64,000 nt of DNA from Paraburkholderia caballeronis (GTDB lineage Bacteria; Pseudomonadota; Gammaproteobacteria; Burkholderiales; Burkholderiaceae). A program made the position numbers and the translations under genes. Of the stretch, positions 34,751-44,200 are shown piece after piece (positions within the stretch are counted from its first letter, which is position 1; the number at the start of each line of letters is the position of its first letter). The stretch covers positions 1,302,001 to 1,366,000 of the forward strand of contig NZ_FNSR01000002.1 of the NCBI RefSeq assembly GCF_900104845.1, written 5' to 3'. The notes beneath the pieces are model-generated. The model had not been told where the DNA came from and did not search any database. It saw only the letters and a list, made by a program, of their open reading frames with translations.

Positions 34751-36202
34751 TCACATTCCCGCCATGCACAGATACTTGATCACGACATAGTCGTCGATCC
34801 CGTAGTGCGACCCTTCCCGCCCGATCCCCGACTGCTTGACGCCGCCGAACGGCGCGACCTCGTTCGAGATCAGTCCGGTGTTGATCCCGACCATCCCGTA
34901 TTCGAGCGCCTCGGCCACGCGCCACACGCGGCCGATGTCGCGGCTGTAGAAATAGGCGGCCAGTCCGAACTCGGTGTCGTTCGCCATCGCGATCACCTCG
35001 TCGTCGGACGAGAAGCGGAACAGCGGCGCGAGCGGGCCGAACGTTTCGTCGCGCGCGACCTTCATGGTCGGCGTCACGTCCGCGAGCACGGTCGGTTCGA
35101 AGAAGCCGTGGCCGAGCGCATGCCGCTTGCCGCCGACGAGCACGCGCGCGCCGTTCGCGAGCGCGTCCTCGATGTGCGATTCGACCTTGCGCACCGCCGC
35201 GTCGTTGATCAGCGGACCTTGCGTGACGCCCGCGTCGGTGCCGAGCCCGACCTTCAACTGGCCGACCGCGTCGCAGAGTTTCTTCGCGAACGCGTCGTAC
35301 ACGCGGTCGTGCACGTAGAAGCGGTTCGTGCATACGCACGTCTGCCCGCTGTTGCGATACTTCGATGCGATCGCGCCGGCGACGGCCGCGTCGAGGTCCG
35401 CGTCGTCGAACACGATGAACGGCGCGTTGCCGCCCAGTTCCAGCGACACCTTCTTCACGGTCGGCGCGCACTGGCCCATCAGCAGACGGCCGACCGGCGT
35501 CGAGCCGGTGAACGACAGCTTGCGCACGGTCGGGTTGCCGGTCAGCTCGGAGCCGATCGCCTTCGGGTCGCCGGTCACGACGTTGAGCACGCCGGCCGGC
35601 ACGCCCGCGCGCTGCGCGAGCACCGCGAGCGCGAGCGCGGAGAACGGCGTCGCTTCGGCGGGCTTCACGACGATCGGACAGCCGGCCGCGAGCGCGGGGC
35701 CGACCTTGCGGGTAATCATCGCGGCCGGGAAGTTCCACGGCGTGATCGCCGCGCAGACGCCGACCGGCTCCTTCGTGACGACGATGCGGCGGTCCGCGGC
35801 CGGCGTCGGGATCGTGTCGCCGTAGACGCGCTTGCCTTCCTCCGCGAACCATTCGATGAACGACGCCGCGTACAGGATCTCGCCCTTCGCCTCCGCGAGC
35901 GGCTTGCCCTGCTCGGTCGTCAGGATCAGCGCGAGGTCGTCCGCGTGTTCGAGCATCAGGTCGTACCAGCGGCGCAGGATCGCCGCGCGCTCTTTGGCGG
36001 TCTTCGCGCGCCATGCGGGCCACGCGGCGTTCGCGGCCGCGATCGCGCGGCGCGTTTCCGATACGCCCATGTGCGGCACCGAGCCGATCAGTTGGCCGGT
36101 CGCCGGGTTCACCACGTCGAATGTCGAATCGTCGTCCGCGCGCTGCCATTCGCCGGCGATCCACGCGTTCGTTTGCAGCAGCGTCGGGTCTTTCAGGTTC
36201 AT
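34751..36202 (-). CDS. gabD: NAD(P)-dependent succinate-semialdehyde dehydrogenase
   Basis: A 483-aa aldehyde dehydrogenase. Catalytic Glu in 'SLELGGNAPFIVFDDAD' (residue about 255), nucleophilic Cys in 'NSGQTCVCTNRFYV' (about 288) and cofactor loop 'FTGSTPVGRLLMGQ' (about 233). The N-terminus 'LLQTNAWIAGEWQRADDDSTFDVVNPATG' (location only) and the C-terminal 'EVAPFGGVKQSGIGREG' are those of GabD. It converts succinate semialdehyde to succinate. Lies 130 bases downstream of gabT on the same strand, the GABA catabolic pair. Confidence 0.95.
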   Translation of the reverse strand: MNLKDPTLLQTNAWIAGEWQRADDDSTFDVVNPATGQLIGSVPHMGVSETRRAIAAANAAWPAWRAKTAKERAAILRRWYDLMLEHADDLALILTTEQGKPLAEAKGEILYAASFIEWFAEEGKRVYGDTIPTPAADRRIVVTKEPVGVCAAITPWNFPAAMITRKVGPALAAGCPIVVKPAEATPFSALALAVLAQRAGVPAGVLNVVTGDPKAIGSELTGNPTVRKLSFTGSTPVGRLLMGQCAPTVKKVSLELGGNAPFIVFDDADLDAAVAGAIASKYRNSGQTCVCTNRFYVHDRVYDAFAKKLCDAVGQLKVGLGTDAGVTQGPLINDAAVRKVESHIEDALANGARVLVGGKRHALGHGFFEPTVLADVTPTMKVARDETFGPLAPLFRFSSDDEVIAMANDTEFGLAAYFYSRDIGRVWRVAEALEYGMVGINTGLISNEVAPFGGVKQSGIGREGSHYGIDDYVVIKYLCMAGM

Positions 36203-36269
36203 GCTTGTCTCCGAAGGGATGCGTTGACGGCGCGCGCCTGGCGCATCGCGAAGGCGCGGCCCTATGAAG

Positions 36270-36304
36270 AAACGGCACGCCGGCAGCGGCCGGCATGCCG
36301 TTTT
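36270..36304 (-). terminator. Hairpin between gabT and gabD
   Basis: AAACGGCACGCCGGC / GCCGGCATGCCGTTT with an AGCG loop and one mismatch. The minus-strand exit continues TTTCTTC. It may attenuate read-through from gabT to gabD. Confidence 0.6.
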
Positions 36305-36332
36305 CGTCGAGCGTCGAAACGAGCCGCGCGCG

Positions 36333-37616
36333 TCAGGCGGCGACGCCGACCGCTTCGCGGATCACGTCTTCGAGGATCGCGAGCGCCTCGTCGAACACGT
36401 TGTCCTGGATCGTCAGCGGGAACAGGAAGCGCACGACGTTCGAGTACACGCCGCAGACCAGCAGCAGCAGGCCGCGTTCGAGCGCGAGCGTCTGCACGCG
36501 CTTCGTGAACGCCGCATCCGGCTCGTGCGAACCCGGCTTGCAGAACTCGGCGGCGACCATCGCGCCGGGGCCGCGCACGTCCGCGAGCTGCGGGACGTCG
36601 GCCTTCAGCGTCGCGAGCTTCGCCTTCAGGCGGTCGCCGAGCACGGTCGCGCGTTCGCACAGGTTTTCGCCGTCGATCACGTCGAGCACCGCATGCGCAG
36701 CCGCGACCGCGAGCGGGTTGCCCGCATAGGTGCCGCCGAGGCCGCCGGGCGCGGCGGCGTCCATCACGTCCGCGCGGCCGACGACGCCCGACAGCGGCAT
36801 CCCGCCCGCGAGGCTCTTCGCGATCGTGATCAGGTCCGGCGTCACGTCGTAATACTGCGTCGCGAACAGCTTGCCGGTGCGCGCGAAACCGGTCTGCACT
36901 TCGTCCGCGATCAGCAGGATGCCGTGCGCGTCGCAGATCTGGCGCAGCCCGCGCACGAAGTCGGCCGGCGCGGGGTAAAAGCCGCCTTCGCCCTGCACCG
37001 GCTCGAAGATGATCGCGGCGACGCGCTTCGGATCGATGTCCGCCTTGAACAGCGTCTCGATGGCCTTCAGCGAGTCGGCGGTGCTGACGCCGTGCAGCGG
37101 ATTCGGATACGGCGCGTGATACACGTCCGACGGGAACGGACCGAAGCCGAGCTTGTACGGCGCGACCTTGCCGGTCAGCGCCATGCCCATCAGCGTGCGG
37201 CCGTGAAAGCCGCCCGCGAACGCGATCACGCCCGGACGGCCGGTCGCGGCGCGCGCGATCTTCACGGCGTTTTCGACGGCTTCCGCGCCGGTCGTGAAGA
37301 GCGCGGTCTTTTTCGCGAAGTCGCCGGGCGCGCGGTGGTTGATCTTTTCGGCCAGCTCGACGTACGATGCGTACGGCACGACCTGGTAAGCGGTATGCGT
37401 GAAGCGGTCGAGTTGGGCGCGGATCGCGTCGATGATCTTCGGATGGCGGTGGCCGGTATTCAGCACCGCGATGCCGGCCGCGAAGTCGATGAAGCGGCGG
37501 CCTTCGACGTCCCACAGTTCCGCGTTCTCGGCCCGCTCCGCATAGAAGTTGCACATTACGCCGACGCCGCGCGGCGTGGCGGCGTCCTTGCGGCTCTGCA
37601 GATCAGCGTTCTTCAC
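36333..37616 (-). CDS. gabT: 4-aminobutyrate aminotransferase
   Basis: 427 aa from GTG 37616, which has AAGGAGAGG six bases upstream; a longer in-frame GTG at 37631 would bury that site. PLP class III aminotransferase: 'LIADEVQTGFARTGK' (Asp contacting the pyridine N, residue about 237) and the Schiff-base Lys in 'TIAKSLAGGMPLSGV' (about 264). It transfers the amino group of GABA to 2-oxoglutarate, feeding gabD. Repeats upstream at 37698-37741 may bind its regulator. Confidence 0.94.
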   Translation of the reverse strand: MKNADLQSRKDAATPRGVGVMCNFYAERAENAELWDVEGRRFIDFAAGIAVLNTGHRHPKIIDAIRAQLDRFTHTAYQVVPYASYVELAEKINHRAPGDFAKKTALFTTGAEAVENAVKIARAATGRPGVIAFAGGFHGRTLMGMALTGKVAPYKLGFGPFPSDVYHAPYPNPLHGVSTADSLKAIETLFKADIDPKRVAAIIFEPVQGEGGFYPAPADFVRGLRQICDAHGILLIADEVQTGFARTGKLFATQYYDVTPDLITIAKSLAGGMPLSGVVGRADVMDAAAPGGLGGTYAGNPLAVAAAHAVLDVIDGENLCERATVLGDRLKAKLATLKADVPQLADVRGPGAMVAAEFCKPGSHEPDAAFTKRVQTLALERGLLLLVCGVYSNVVRFLFPLTIQDNVFDEALAILEDVIREAVGVAA

Positions 37617-37933
37617 GTTCCTCTCCTTCACAGACGTTGGTCGCGTTCGTGACGGACGCCACGAACGCCGGGTTCATGCGGCGACTATACGGGCCTTTGG
37701 CTCCTGATATCAGAGCCATTGCAATAAATTCGATAGAGCCACTTTGCCGGCAGTAGACCTGCGAACCGGCGGCGGGAACGGGAAGGTGGTGCGGCGTGAC
37801 GTGCGGTCCACGTCGTCGCGGGGACCGGCTTCGAGGCGTGGATTCGGCGCACGGCCATGGCGTGCGGGACCCGCGACCCATCTCCAGCATGCGAACCCGG
37901 CGCACGAATCGGCTACGCCGGTTCAACGCAAGC
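37617..37933. other. Intergenic region upstream of gabT
   Basis: 317 bases between gabT and the end of the permease gene. Apart from the TGGCTC repeats I see no gene or clear terminator. Confidence 0.5.
37698..37741 (-). promoter_or_regulatory. TGGCTC/GAGCCA repeats upstream of gabT
   Basis: TGGCTC (37698-37703), nine bases CTGATATCA, GAGCCA (37713-37718), then a third arm GAGCCA at 37736-37741. They lie 80-125 bases upstream of gabT in an AT-rich patch. A mix of inverted and direct half-sites is the type of arrangement bound by MocR/GabR regulators, although no such gene is adjacent. Confidence 0.5.
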
Positions 37934-38770
37934 TTAAAGCCGTATCAACACCGCGCCGCACGTGACGAGCGCGCAGGCGACCACGCGCCGCGCGGTCAGC
38001 CGCTCGCGCAGAAACAGCCAGCCGATCAGCACCGCGAAGATCGAACTGAGTTCGCGCAGCGCGGACACCGTCGCGATCGGCAGGTAGCGGAACGCCTCGA
38101 TCACGAGGCAGTACGCGGACAGCGCGAGCGCGCCGGCGAGCAGCCCTTTGGCAACCGTGCCCGCCGACGTGAACATCCGCCGGACGCCGCCGCGCAGATG
38201 GCAGACGAGCAGGAACTGCGGGATGTTCCACAGCAGATACACCCACATGATGTAGCTGAGCCCGTTGCCGGCGGCGCGCGCGCCGAGGCCGTCGATCACC
38301 GAGTAGCTCGCGATGAAGAACCCGGTGAGCAGCGCGTACGGCACGCTTTCGCCGGAAAAGCGCATCCCGCGCCGGAACGCGAGCGACATGATGCCGACCG
38401 ACACCAGCGCGACGCCGGCGATCGCGGCCGGCTTCAGCGCCTCGCCCGCGAACGCGTGCGCGCCCGCGAACACGAGCAGCGGCGACAGTCCGCGCGCGAT
38501 CGGATAGATCTGCCCGAAGTCGCCGCTGCGATAGGCGCGGATCAGCGTGAAGCAATACGCGATCTCCAGCACGACCGACGCGCCGACGAACGGCCACGCG
38601 CCAGGCGCGGGCAGCGGCAGCAGCGCGACGCCGATCACGCTCGCGACGATGTACGGCGCCGACATGATGCCGAGCAGCCACAGGCGGTCGCCGGACAGAT
38701 GCAGGAACGCATTCCAGCTCGCGTGCATCAGCGCGGCCAGCAGGACCAGCAGAACGACGGGGGTTTCCAT
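37934..38770 (-). CDS. EamA/DMT-superfamily permease
   Basis: 278 aa from ATG 38770, with ten predicted helices in two five-helix EamA repeats. The conserved 'ALMHASWNAFLHLSGDR' opening and 'IYPIARGLSPLLVF' (residues about 90-104) are typical of the 10-TMS drug/metabolite exporters. 'ALRELSSIFAVLIGWLFLRERL' near residue 240 is the C-terminal signature. The substrate is unknown. It is 109 bases upstream-facing from phnE on the same strand; co-transcription with phnCDE is possible because no terminator is obvious between them. Confidence 0.88.
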   Translation of the reverse strand: METPVVLLVLLAALMHASWNAFLHLSGDRLWLLGIMSAPYIVASVIGVALLPLPAPGAWPFVGASVVLEIAYCFTLIRAYRSGDFGQIYPIARGLSPLLVFAGAHAFAGEALKPAAIAGVALVSVGIMSLAFRRGMRFSGESVPYALLTGFFIASYSVIDGLGARAAGNGLSYIMWVYLLWNIPQFLLVCHLRGGVRRMFTSAGTVAKGLLAGALALSAYCLVIEAFRYLPIATVSALRELSSIFAVLIGWLFLRERLTARRVVACALVTCGAVLIRL

Positions 38771-38878
38771 CAACGGGGGAGGGCGAACGGTTGCGCGGAC
38801 AAACGTTCGATTATTCCAGCGAATCGGCGCGAGCGCCGATTCACCGATGGCGGGAAGGGATTTGAACGGCCGCCGAGG

Positions 38879-39787
38879 TCAGATCACGCGCTGGCGCAGC
38901 CACGCGGAAACCAGGTCGATCGCGGTGACGACGGCCACGACCATGATCAGCACCGCGCAGGTCTGCGCGTAGTCGAACGAGCGGATCTCCTCGTACAGCA
39001 CGACGCCGATGCCGCCCGCGCCGACCATGCCGACGACCATCGCCGAGCGCACGTTCGATTCGAAGCGGTACAGCGCGTACGAGATCCACAGCGGCATCAC
39101 CTGCGGCAGCACGCCGTAGACGATCTCGTCGAGCGGCGTCGCGCCCGTTGCGCGCACGCCTTCGGCCGGGCGCGGGTCGATCGCCTCGACCGCTTCCGCG
39201 AACAGCTTGGCGAGCACGCCGGTCGTATGGACCCACAACGCGAGCACGCCCGCGAACGGCCCAAGCCCGACCGCGACGATGAACAGCATCGCGAACACCA
39301 TTTCGTTGATCGCGCGGCACGCGTCCATCAGACGGCGCACCGGATGGCGGATCCACGCGGGCGCGAGATTGTGCGCGGACAGCAGCCCGCACGGCACCGC
39401 GCAGACGATCGCGAGCGCGGTGCCCCACAGCGCGACCGCGAGCGTGACCAGCATCTCCTGCACGTAGGTGCGCCATTCGCCGAAGTCCGGCGGGAAGAAA
39501 TCGCGCGCGAACTGGCCCATGTTCGCGGAGTCCGCGAACAGGTCGAGCGGGCGCATGTCCGCGCCGCGCCAGGCCGCGCCGAGCATCACGAACAGCACCG
39601 CCCAGCCCGCGAGCGACACCCAGCTGCGCTTCGGCGCGGGCGGCGCAGACGGCGCCGCGCGGTTCGCGACGCCCGCGGCCTGCGCGGCGGCGTCCGCCGC
39701 CGGCAGGGCCGCGGCGGCGTCCGGCGAAACGCCGGTCCGTCCGTCCGCCTGCGCGGCGCGCGACGCGCCGAAGTCGGCCGCGTTCAT
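38879..39787 (-). CDS. phnE: Phosphonate ABC transporter permease
   Basis: 302 aa from the ATG overlapping the phnD stop (ATGA). About 55 Ala/Pro-rich residues precede the first helix. '[20 protein letters not shown]' and the EAA-type loop '[21 protein letters not shown]' (residues about 200-220) match PhnE. The inner-membrane channel for phosphonates; third gene of phnCDE. The frame is open far upstream through phnD, but that reading is spurious. Confidence 0.93.
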   Translation of the reverse strand: MNAADFGASRAAQADGRTGVSPDAAAALPAADAAAQAAGVANRAAPSAPPAPKRSWVSLAGWAVLFVMLGAAWRGADMRPLDLFADSANMGQFARDFFPPDFGEWRTYVQEMLVTLAVALWGTALAIVCAVPCGLLSAHNLAPAWIRHPVRRLMDACRAINEMVFAMLFIVAVGLGPFAGVLALWVHTTGVLAKLFAEAVEAIDPRPAEGVRATGATPLDEIVYGVLPQVMPLWISYALYRFESNVRSAMVVGMVGAGGIGVVLYEEIRSFDYAQTCAVLIMVVAVVTAIDLVSAWLRQRVI

Positions 39788-40758
39788 TCTTTCGGAGCCG
39801 CCGGCAGCGCGCCGAGCTTCGCGTCGATCGCCGCGAGCTGGCTCTTGCGATCGTCGGCGGACAGCTTCGTGTCGCTCTCGATCTTCTGCTTCTGCTGGAA
39901 CAGCGCGATCTGGCGGATCGGGATCAACTGCGCGTCGGTCGACGGCGCGAAACCGCCGTAGCCGGTGATGTTCGCCATCACGGCCTTCTCGTGCGGATCG
40001 GTCTTCGCGTAGTGGTAGAAGAAGTTGCGCAGCTTCTCCTTCGTCGCTTCCGGCAGGTCCTTGCGCCACACGAGCGGATCGGACGGGATCAGCGGCGACG
40101 TCCACAGCACGCGCACCTGGGCGAAGCGGTCCGGATGCTGCTTCTTCAGCGTATCGAGCATTTCGGTGTTGTTGGTCGCGATGTCGACCTTGTTGTTCAC
40201 CACCGCGAGCAGGTTCGCCTCGTGGCTCGACGGCAGCACCGTCTTGAACGACGTCGAGTTCACCGGCACGTTGCGCTGCGCGAACAGGTAGTAGCCCGGA
40301 AACAGCGTGCCCGACGTCGAATTCGGATCGCCGTAGCCGAGCGTCACGTCCTTCGTGTCGCGGAACACGTCGTCGAGCGTCTTGAAGCGGCTGTTCACGT
40401 TCGTGATCAGCACCGACTTGTAGCCCGCGTCGCCGTTCGCGTACAGGATCTTCGCGAATACTTCGCCATTCGAACGATCGACCGCTTCCATCGCGGACGC
40501 GTTGCCGAAGTAGCCGATCTGCACCTTGTTGAAGCGCATCCCCTCGATGATGCCGGCGTAGTCGGTCGCGAAGAACGCCTTCACGGTGAGGCCGGTCTGG
40601 CGGTTCATGTCGTCGATGAACGGCTGCCAGCGTTGCTTCAGCACCGCCGACGAATCGGTCGAGATAATGCCGAAATTCACGTCCTCGGCGTGCGCGGCCG
40701 CGCCGGTGAATGCGACGCAGGCGACGCTGGTGGCGAGGAGGGAGCGAAGCAGTTTCAT
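39784..40758 (-). CDS. phnD: Phosphonate-binding periplasmic protein
   Basis: 324 aa with a Sec signal peptide cut after 'AAAHA' (residue about 24). The mature start '[23 protein letters not shown]' and '[22 protein letters not shown]' (residues about 135-157) are PhnD hallmarks. The Ser/Thr-rich STSGT segment contacts the phosphonate in relatives. The length agrees with E. coli PhnD (338 aa). Located between phnC (48 bases upstream) and phnE (overlap). Confidence 0.95.
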   Translation of the reverse strand: MKLLRSLLATSVACVAFTGAAAHAEDVNFGIISTDSSAVLKQRWQPFIDDMNRQTGLTVKAFFATDYAGIIEGMRFNKVQIGYFGNASAMEAVDRSNGEVFAKILYANGDAGYKSVLITNVNSRFKTLDDVFRDTKDVTLGYGDPNSTSGTLFPGYYLFAQRNVPVNSTSFKTVLPSSHEANLLAVVNNKVDIATNNTEMLDTLKKQHPDRFAQVRVLWTSPLIPSDPLVWRKDLPEATKEKLRNFFYHYAKTDPHEKAVMANITGYGGFAPSTDAQLIPIRQIALFQQKQKIESDTKLSADDRKSQLAAIDAKLGALPAAPKE

Positions 40759-40806
40759 GGGAGGCGATCCGTAGTGGTTGAGCGATCGGGAGTCGATTGG
40801 GGTTCG

Positions 40807-41637
40807 TCAGGCGGCGGTGCGTTGCGCGTCGAACGCGGCCGGCGCGATGCCGCCCGCGTGGCCGGTGTCGAGCAGCTCGCGCGCGGCGCTGCCGTACAGT
40901 TGCTGAAGCAGGGCGGGCGTCAAGGCGGCCGACGGCCCGTCGTACACGATGCGGCCGTCGCGCAGCGCGATCGTGCGCGGGCAATACGCCATCGCGATGT
41001 CGACCTGGTGCAGCGATACGACCACCGTCAACTGGTGGTTCGCGTTCAGCGTGCGCAGCAGGTCCATCACGCGGCGCGACGATTCGGGGTCGAGCGACGC
41101 GATCGGCTCGTCGGCGAGGATCAGCTGCGCGCGCTGCACGAGCGCGCGCGCGATGGCCGCGCGCTGCTGCTGGCCGCCGGACAGGTTCGCCGCGCGTTCG
41201 TACGCGTGCGCGTCGATGCCGACCTCGCCGAGCGCGCGCAGCGACAGTTCGCGCTCCGCGCGCGGAAAGCGGCCGGTCATGCGACGCCACAGCGGCAGCC
41301 GCGCGAGCGCGCCGATCAGCACGTTCGTTTCGACCGTCAGGCGGTTGACGAGATTGAACTGCTGGAACACGAAGCCGATGTCGCGCCGGATGTGCCGCAC
41401 CTCGCGGACGATGCGGCCGTTCTGCTGGATCGGCCGTCCGAGAATTTCGATCTGCGAAGGTTGCGGATCGGCCGCGACGAAGCCGGCGATGTGCCGCAGC
41501 AGCGTCGATTTGCCGGAGCCGGACGCGCCGATCAGCGCGACCATTTCGCCCGCGCCGATGCGCAGACCGATTTCGTCGAGTGCCTTGCGGCCGTTGCCGA
41601 AAGTTTTCGACAGGCGTTCGATGCGTATGGCGTCCAT
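40807..41637 (-). CDS. phnC: Phosphonate ABC transporter ATP-binding protein
   Basis: 276 aa from ATG 41637 ([13 protein letters not shown]). Walker [10 protein letters not shown] (residues about 35-43), Q-loop '[14 protein letters not shown]', signature LSGGQQQR and Walker B '[12 protein letters not shown]' are present. '[20 protein letters not shown]' is typical of PhnC. An upstream extension to 41802 is open but carries the operator, not coding signal. The PhnF-type operator sits 91 bases upstream. Confidence 0.94.
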   Translation of the reverse strand: MDAIRIERLSKTFGNGRKALDEIGLRIGAGEMVALIGASGSGKSTLLRHIAGFVAADPQPSQIEILGRPIQQNGRIVREVRHIRRDIGFVFQQFNLVNRLTVETNVLIGALARLPLWRRMTGRFPRAERELSLRALGEVGIDAHAYERAANLSGGQQQRAAIARALVQRAQLILADEPIASLDPESSRRVMDLLRTLNANHQLTVVVSLHQVDIAMAYCPRTIALRDGRIVYDGPSAALTPALLQQLYGSAARELLDTGHAGGIAPAAFDAQRTAA

Positions 41638-41725
41638 AACAGTTCGTCGCGTGAAGGGCGGCCGCAGCCGTTGCATTCGGGGCCATTCTAGGAACCGACT
41701 GTGACGGTTGAGTGAAGGCGTCGCG

Positions 41726-41740
41726 ACGTCTAGACGACTA
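41726..41740 (-). promoter_or_regulatory. PhnF-type operator upstream of phnC
   Basis: ACGTCTAGACGACTA is identical over 15 bases to 3569-3583 upstream of phnG, and contains CGTCTAGACG with the HutC core GTCTAGAC (41728-41735). It lies about 90 bases before the phnC ATG, the same distance as in the phnG copy. It links transporter and lyase in one PhnF regulon. Confidence 0.7.
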
Positions 41741-42190
41741 TATGTTCGAGCGCAACCATTCGGGATGTGACGGCCGCGTGACAGCGCGGGTGGGACTGCC
41801 ACGCACAGTACGCGGTGGAGCGGCTATATTCGGGCCATCGAGCATGCTGTCCCCGATAACGACAGTCGGTCCCGGTCGCCGCCGTGCGGGAATCGAGCGA
41901 TCTATTTCTCGTGTGCGCGGCCTTCGCGATGTCGCTTTTCCGTGATGTTCGGCACACGAGGCGAGATCGATACGACCTTGACGTCGTGCATCAGGGTGTT
42001 GATTGATACGTCGGGAAAACGACGGTTACCCGGCGCTATCGGCTGTACGGATTCGGCTGCCGACGACGGGCTTATCGAGGCGCAGCGCGTCAGGCATTGT
42101 CCGACGATCGCTACCCAATTGTCATCTGAGTGGCAAATTCGGTTGGTAGCGTGTGCTCCACCGCCATTTCTCGTTGGCATACATAGCGTT
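41741..42190. other. Intergenic region between phnC and the M14 gene
   Basis: 450 bases with frames open towards the M14 gene but no family-like residues before MPSFLPD and no strong ribosome binding site. I see no further structure beyond the operator at its left end. Confidence 0.45.
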
Positions 42191-43219
42191 ATGCCCAGCT
42201 TCCTGCCCGACAGCTTCGCCGAGTACGAGGACCTCAAGGTGCTCCTCGACGCCGGCCGCCCGTGGTTCGATATCCATAGCGTCGGCGAAACGCGGGTGCA
42301 TGGGCGCGCGTTCGAACTGTACGTCGCGAGCGTCGGCGCGCGCGACGCGAACGCGCCCGCGATCGGCTTCTTCGGCGGCATCCACGGGCTGGAGCGGATC
42401 GGCACGCAACTGGTGCTCGACTACATGCGCACGCTGATCGCGCGGCTCGGCTGGGACGACCTGCTGATGCGGCAGCTCGAATCGGTGCGGCTCGTGTTCA
42501 TGCCGATCGTGAATCCGGGCGGCATGTGGCAGGCGACGCGCGCGAATCCGCACGGCGTCGATCTGATGCGCAACGCGCCGCAGGACGCCGACGACCGCGT
42601 GCCGTTCCTCGCGGGCGGCCAGCGGATCGGCTCGTGGCTGCCGTGGTATCGCGGCCGGCGCGGCGCGCCGATGGAGCCGGAGGCGGCGGCGCTGCTGAAG
42701 GTGGTCGACGACGAACTGGCGCTGCGCCCGCTCAGCATCGCGCTCGACTGCCACTCGGGCTACGGCTGGAACGACAGCATCTGGTTTCCGTATGCGCGCA
42801 CGCGGCAGTTGATGCGTCATCTGCCGGAAATGTACGCGCTGAAAACGATGTTCGAGAACGCGCATCCGCATCACGGCTACACGTTCGAGCCGCAGAGCCA
42901 CCAATATCTGCTGCACGGCGACCTGTGGGACTGCGCGTACGACCGTGCGCCCGCGCAGCACGTATTCCTGCCGCTGACGCTCGAACTCGGCTCGTGGCTG
43001 TGGATCAAGAAGAACCCGCGGCAGATCCTGTCGCGCCAGGGCATCTTCAATCCGTTGATCGCGCATCGCACCGCGCGCGTGCTGCGGCGTCACGCAAGCC
43101 TGTTCGAGTTCCTGACGCGCGCCGCCTATTCGGCCGCGCACTGGCTGCCGGAAGGCGGCCGGAGGCAGCAGCTGCTGCAGACCGCGATCGGCCACTGGTA
43201 CCGGCGGCCAGGGCCATGA
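42191..43219 (+). CDS. M14-family zinc carboxypeptidase-like protein
   Basis: 342 aa from ATG 42191. Zinc ligands can be placed: HxxE in 'FFGGIHGLERIG' (residues about 60-64) and the third His in 'SIALDCHSGYG' (about 193). The general-base Glu is probably in 'LPLTLELGSW' (about 265). This bacterial M14 subgroup (succinylglutamate-desuccinylase-like/DUF2817) has no assigned substrate. The stop overlaps the ATG of the next hydrolase, so the two are coupled. Confidence 0.82.
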   Translation: MPSFLPDSFAEYEDLKVLLDAGRPWFDIHSVGETRVHGRAFELYVASVGARDANAPAIGFFGGIHGLERIGTQLVLDYMRTLIARLGWDDLLMRQLESVRLVFMPIVNPGGMWQATRANPHGVDLMRNAPQDADDRVPFLAGGQRIGSWLPWYRGRRGAPMEPEAAALLKVVDDELALRPLSIALDCHSGYGWNDSIWFPYARTRQLMRHLPEMYALKTMFENAHPHHGYTFEPQSHQYLLHGDLWDCAYDRAPAQHVFLPLTLELGSWLWIKKNPRQILSRQGIFNPLIAHRTARVLRRHASLFEFLTRAAYSAAHWLPEGGRRQQLLQTAIGHWYRRPGP

Positions 43220-44016
43220 GCGCCGGCACGTGGATCCTGCTGCGCGGGCTCACGCGCGAAGCGCGCCACTGGGCCGGCTTCGCGCAGCAACTCGCGCACG
43301 CGGCCGGCGACGTGCTGCCGGTCGATCTGCCGGGCAACGGCGCGCTCGCGCGTCGGCCTTCGCCCGCGAGCGTCGCCGGTTACGTCGATGCGGTGCGCCG
43401 CGATGCGTCCGCACGCGGCGCGCACGGCCCGTATCGCGTGCTCGCGATGTCGCTTGGCGGGATGGTCGCGGCCGCGTGGGCGGCTGCGTATCCGGACGAC
43501 GTCGCGCAACTGGTGCTCGTGAACACGAGCATGCGGCCGTACAGCCGTGCGCACGAACGGCTGCGGCCGGCCGCATGGCCGGCGCTCGCGCGCGTCGCGC
43601 TGCACTGGGGCGGCCACGGCGACGACGACGCCGCCGAACGGCTGATTCACGCGCTGACCTGCAATCGCCGCGACACGCTCGCGGCCGATCTCGCGCTGTG
43701 GCGCGCGATTCGCGGCAGCGCGCCGGTGAGCCGCGCGAACGCGCTGCGCCAACTGGCGGCCGCCGCGCGGTTCAGCGTCGGCGACGTGCCGCGCTGCCCG
43801 GTGCTGGTGCTGTCGTCGCATGGCGACCGGCTCGTGGCCCCGGTCTGCTCCGCGCGGCTCGCGCGCGCGTGGCGCGCGATGCACGTCGAGCATCCGTGGG
43901 CCGGTCACGACCTGCCGCACGACGATCCGCAATGGCTGGTCGCGGCGCTCTGCGCGTGGCGGCCGGCCGGCTCGATGCGCGCGTTGAATGCGCCGGACCG
44001 GTCGGCATCCGCTTGA
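43216..44016 (+). CDS. Alpha/beta hydrolase
   Basis: 266 aa, beginning inside the M14 stop (ATGA). Nucleophile elbow 'AMSLGGMVA' (GxSxG-like S-L-G-G, Ser residue about 79), acid candidate Asp in 'SSHGDRLVAP' (about 202) and catalytic His in 'PWAGHDLPHDDP' (about 229). The fold resembles BioH/proline-iminopeptidase-type esterases. It probably works with the coupled peptidase, but the substrate is unknown. Confidence 0.82.
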   Translation: MSAGTWILLRGLTREARHWAGFAQQLAHAAGDVLPVDLPGNGALARRPSPASVAGYVDAVRRDASARGAHGPYRVLAMSLGGMVAAAWAAAYPDDVAQLVLVNTSMRPYSRAHERLRPAAWPALARVALHWGGHGDDDAAERLIHALTCNRRDTLAADLALWRAIRGSAPVSRANALRQLAAAARFSVGDVPRCPVLVLSSHGDRLVAPVCSARLARAWRAMHVEHPWAGHDLPHDDPQWLVAALCAWRPAGSMRALNAPDRSASA

Positions 44017-44200
44017 GCCGGACGCGGCGCCGCGCCGATGCGTGTGCAACAGGCATCGAACCTGATCGTCCGGGCTGAAGCGCGTTGAATCACGCCCGGT
44101 CCGCGTCGCTCTGGCGCGCCGCACCGGCATCGCCTCGGCGATTGGCACATAATAGGGCGCATTGTGCGTTGCCCATTGTTGTCTCATCGCGAACCGAACC

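Noticed and set aside
38879..41686. 935-codon open frame joining phnE with upstream DNA through phnD and phnC
   Set aside because: phnD and phnC occupy the other phase with clear signal peptide and Walker motifs; the real phnE starts at 39787 overlapping the phnD stop.
41942..42190. Extension of the M14 gene by 83 codons
   Set aside because: Residues do not resemble the family and the ATG at 42191 begins the conserved part.
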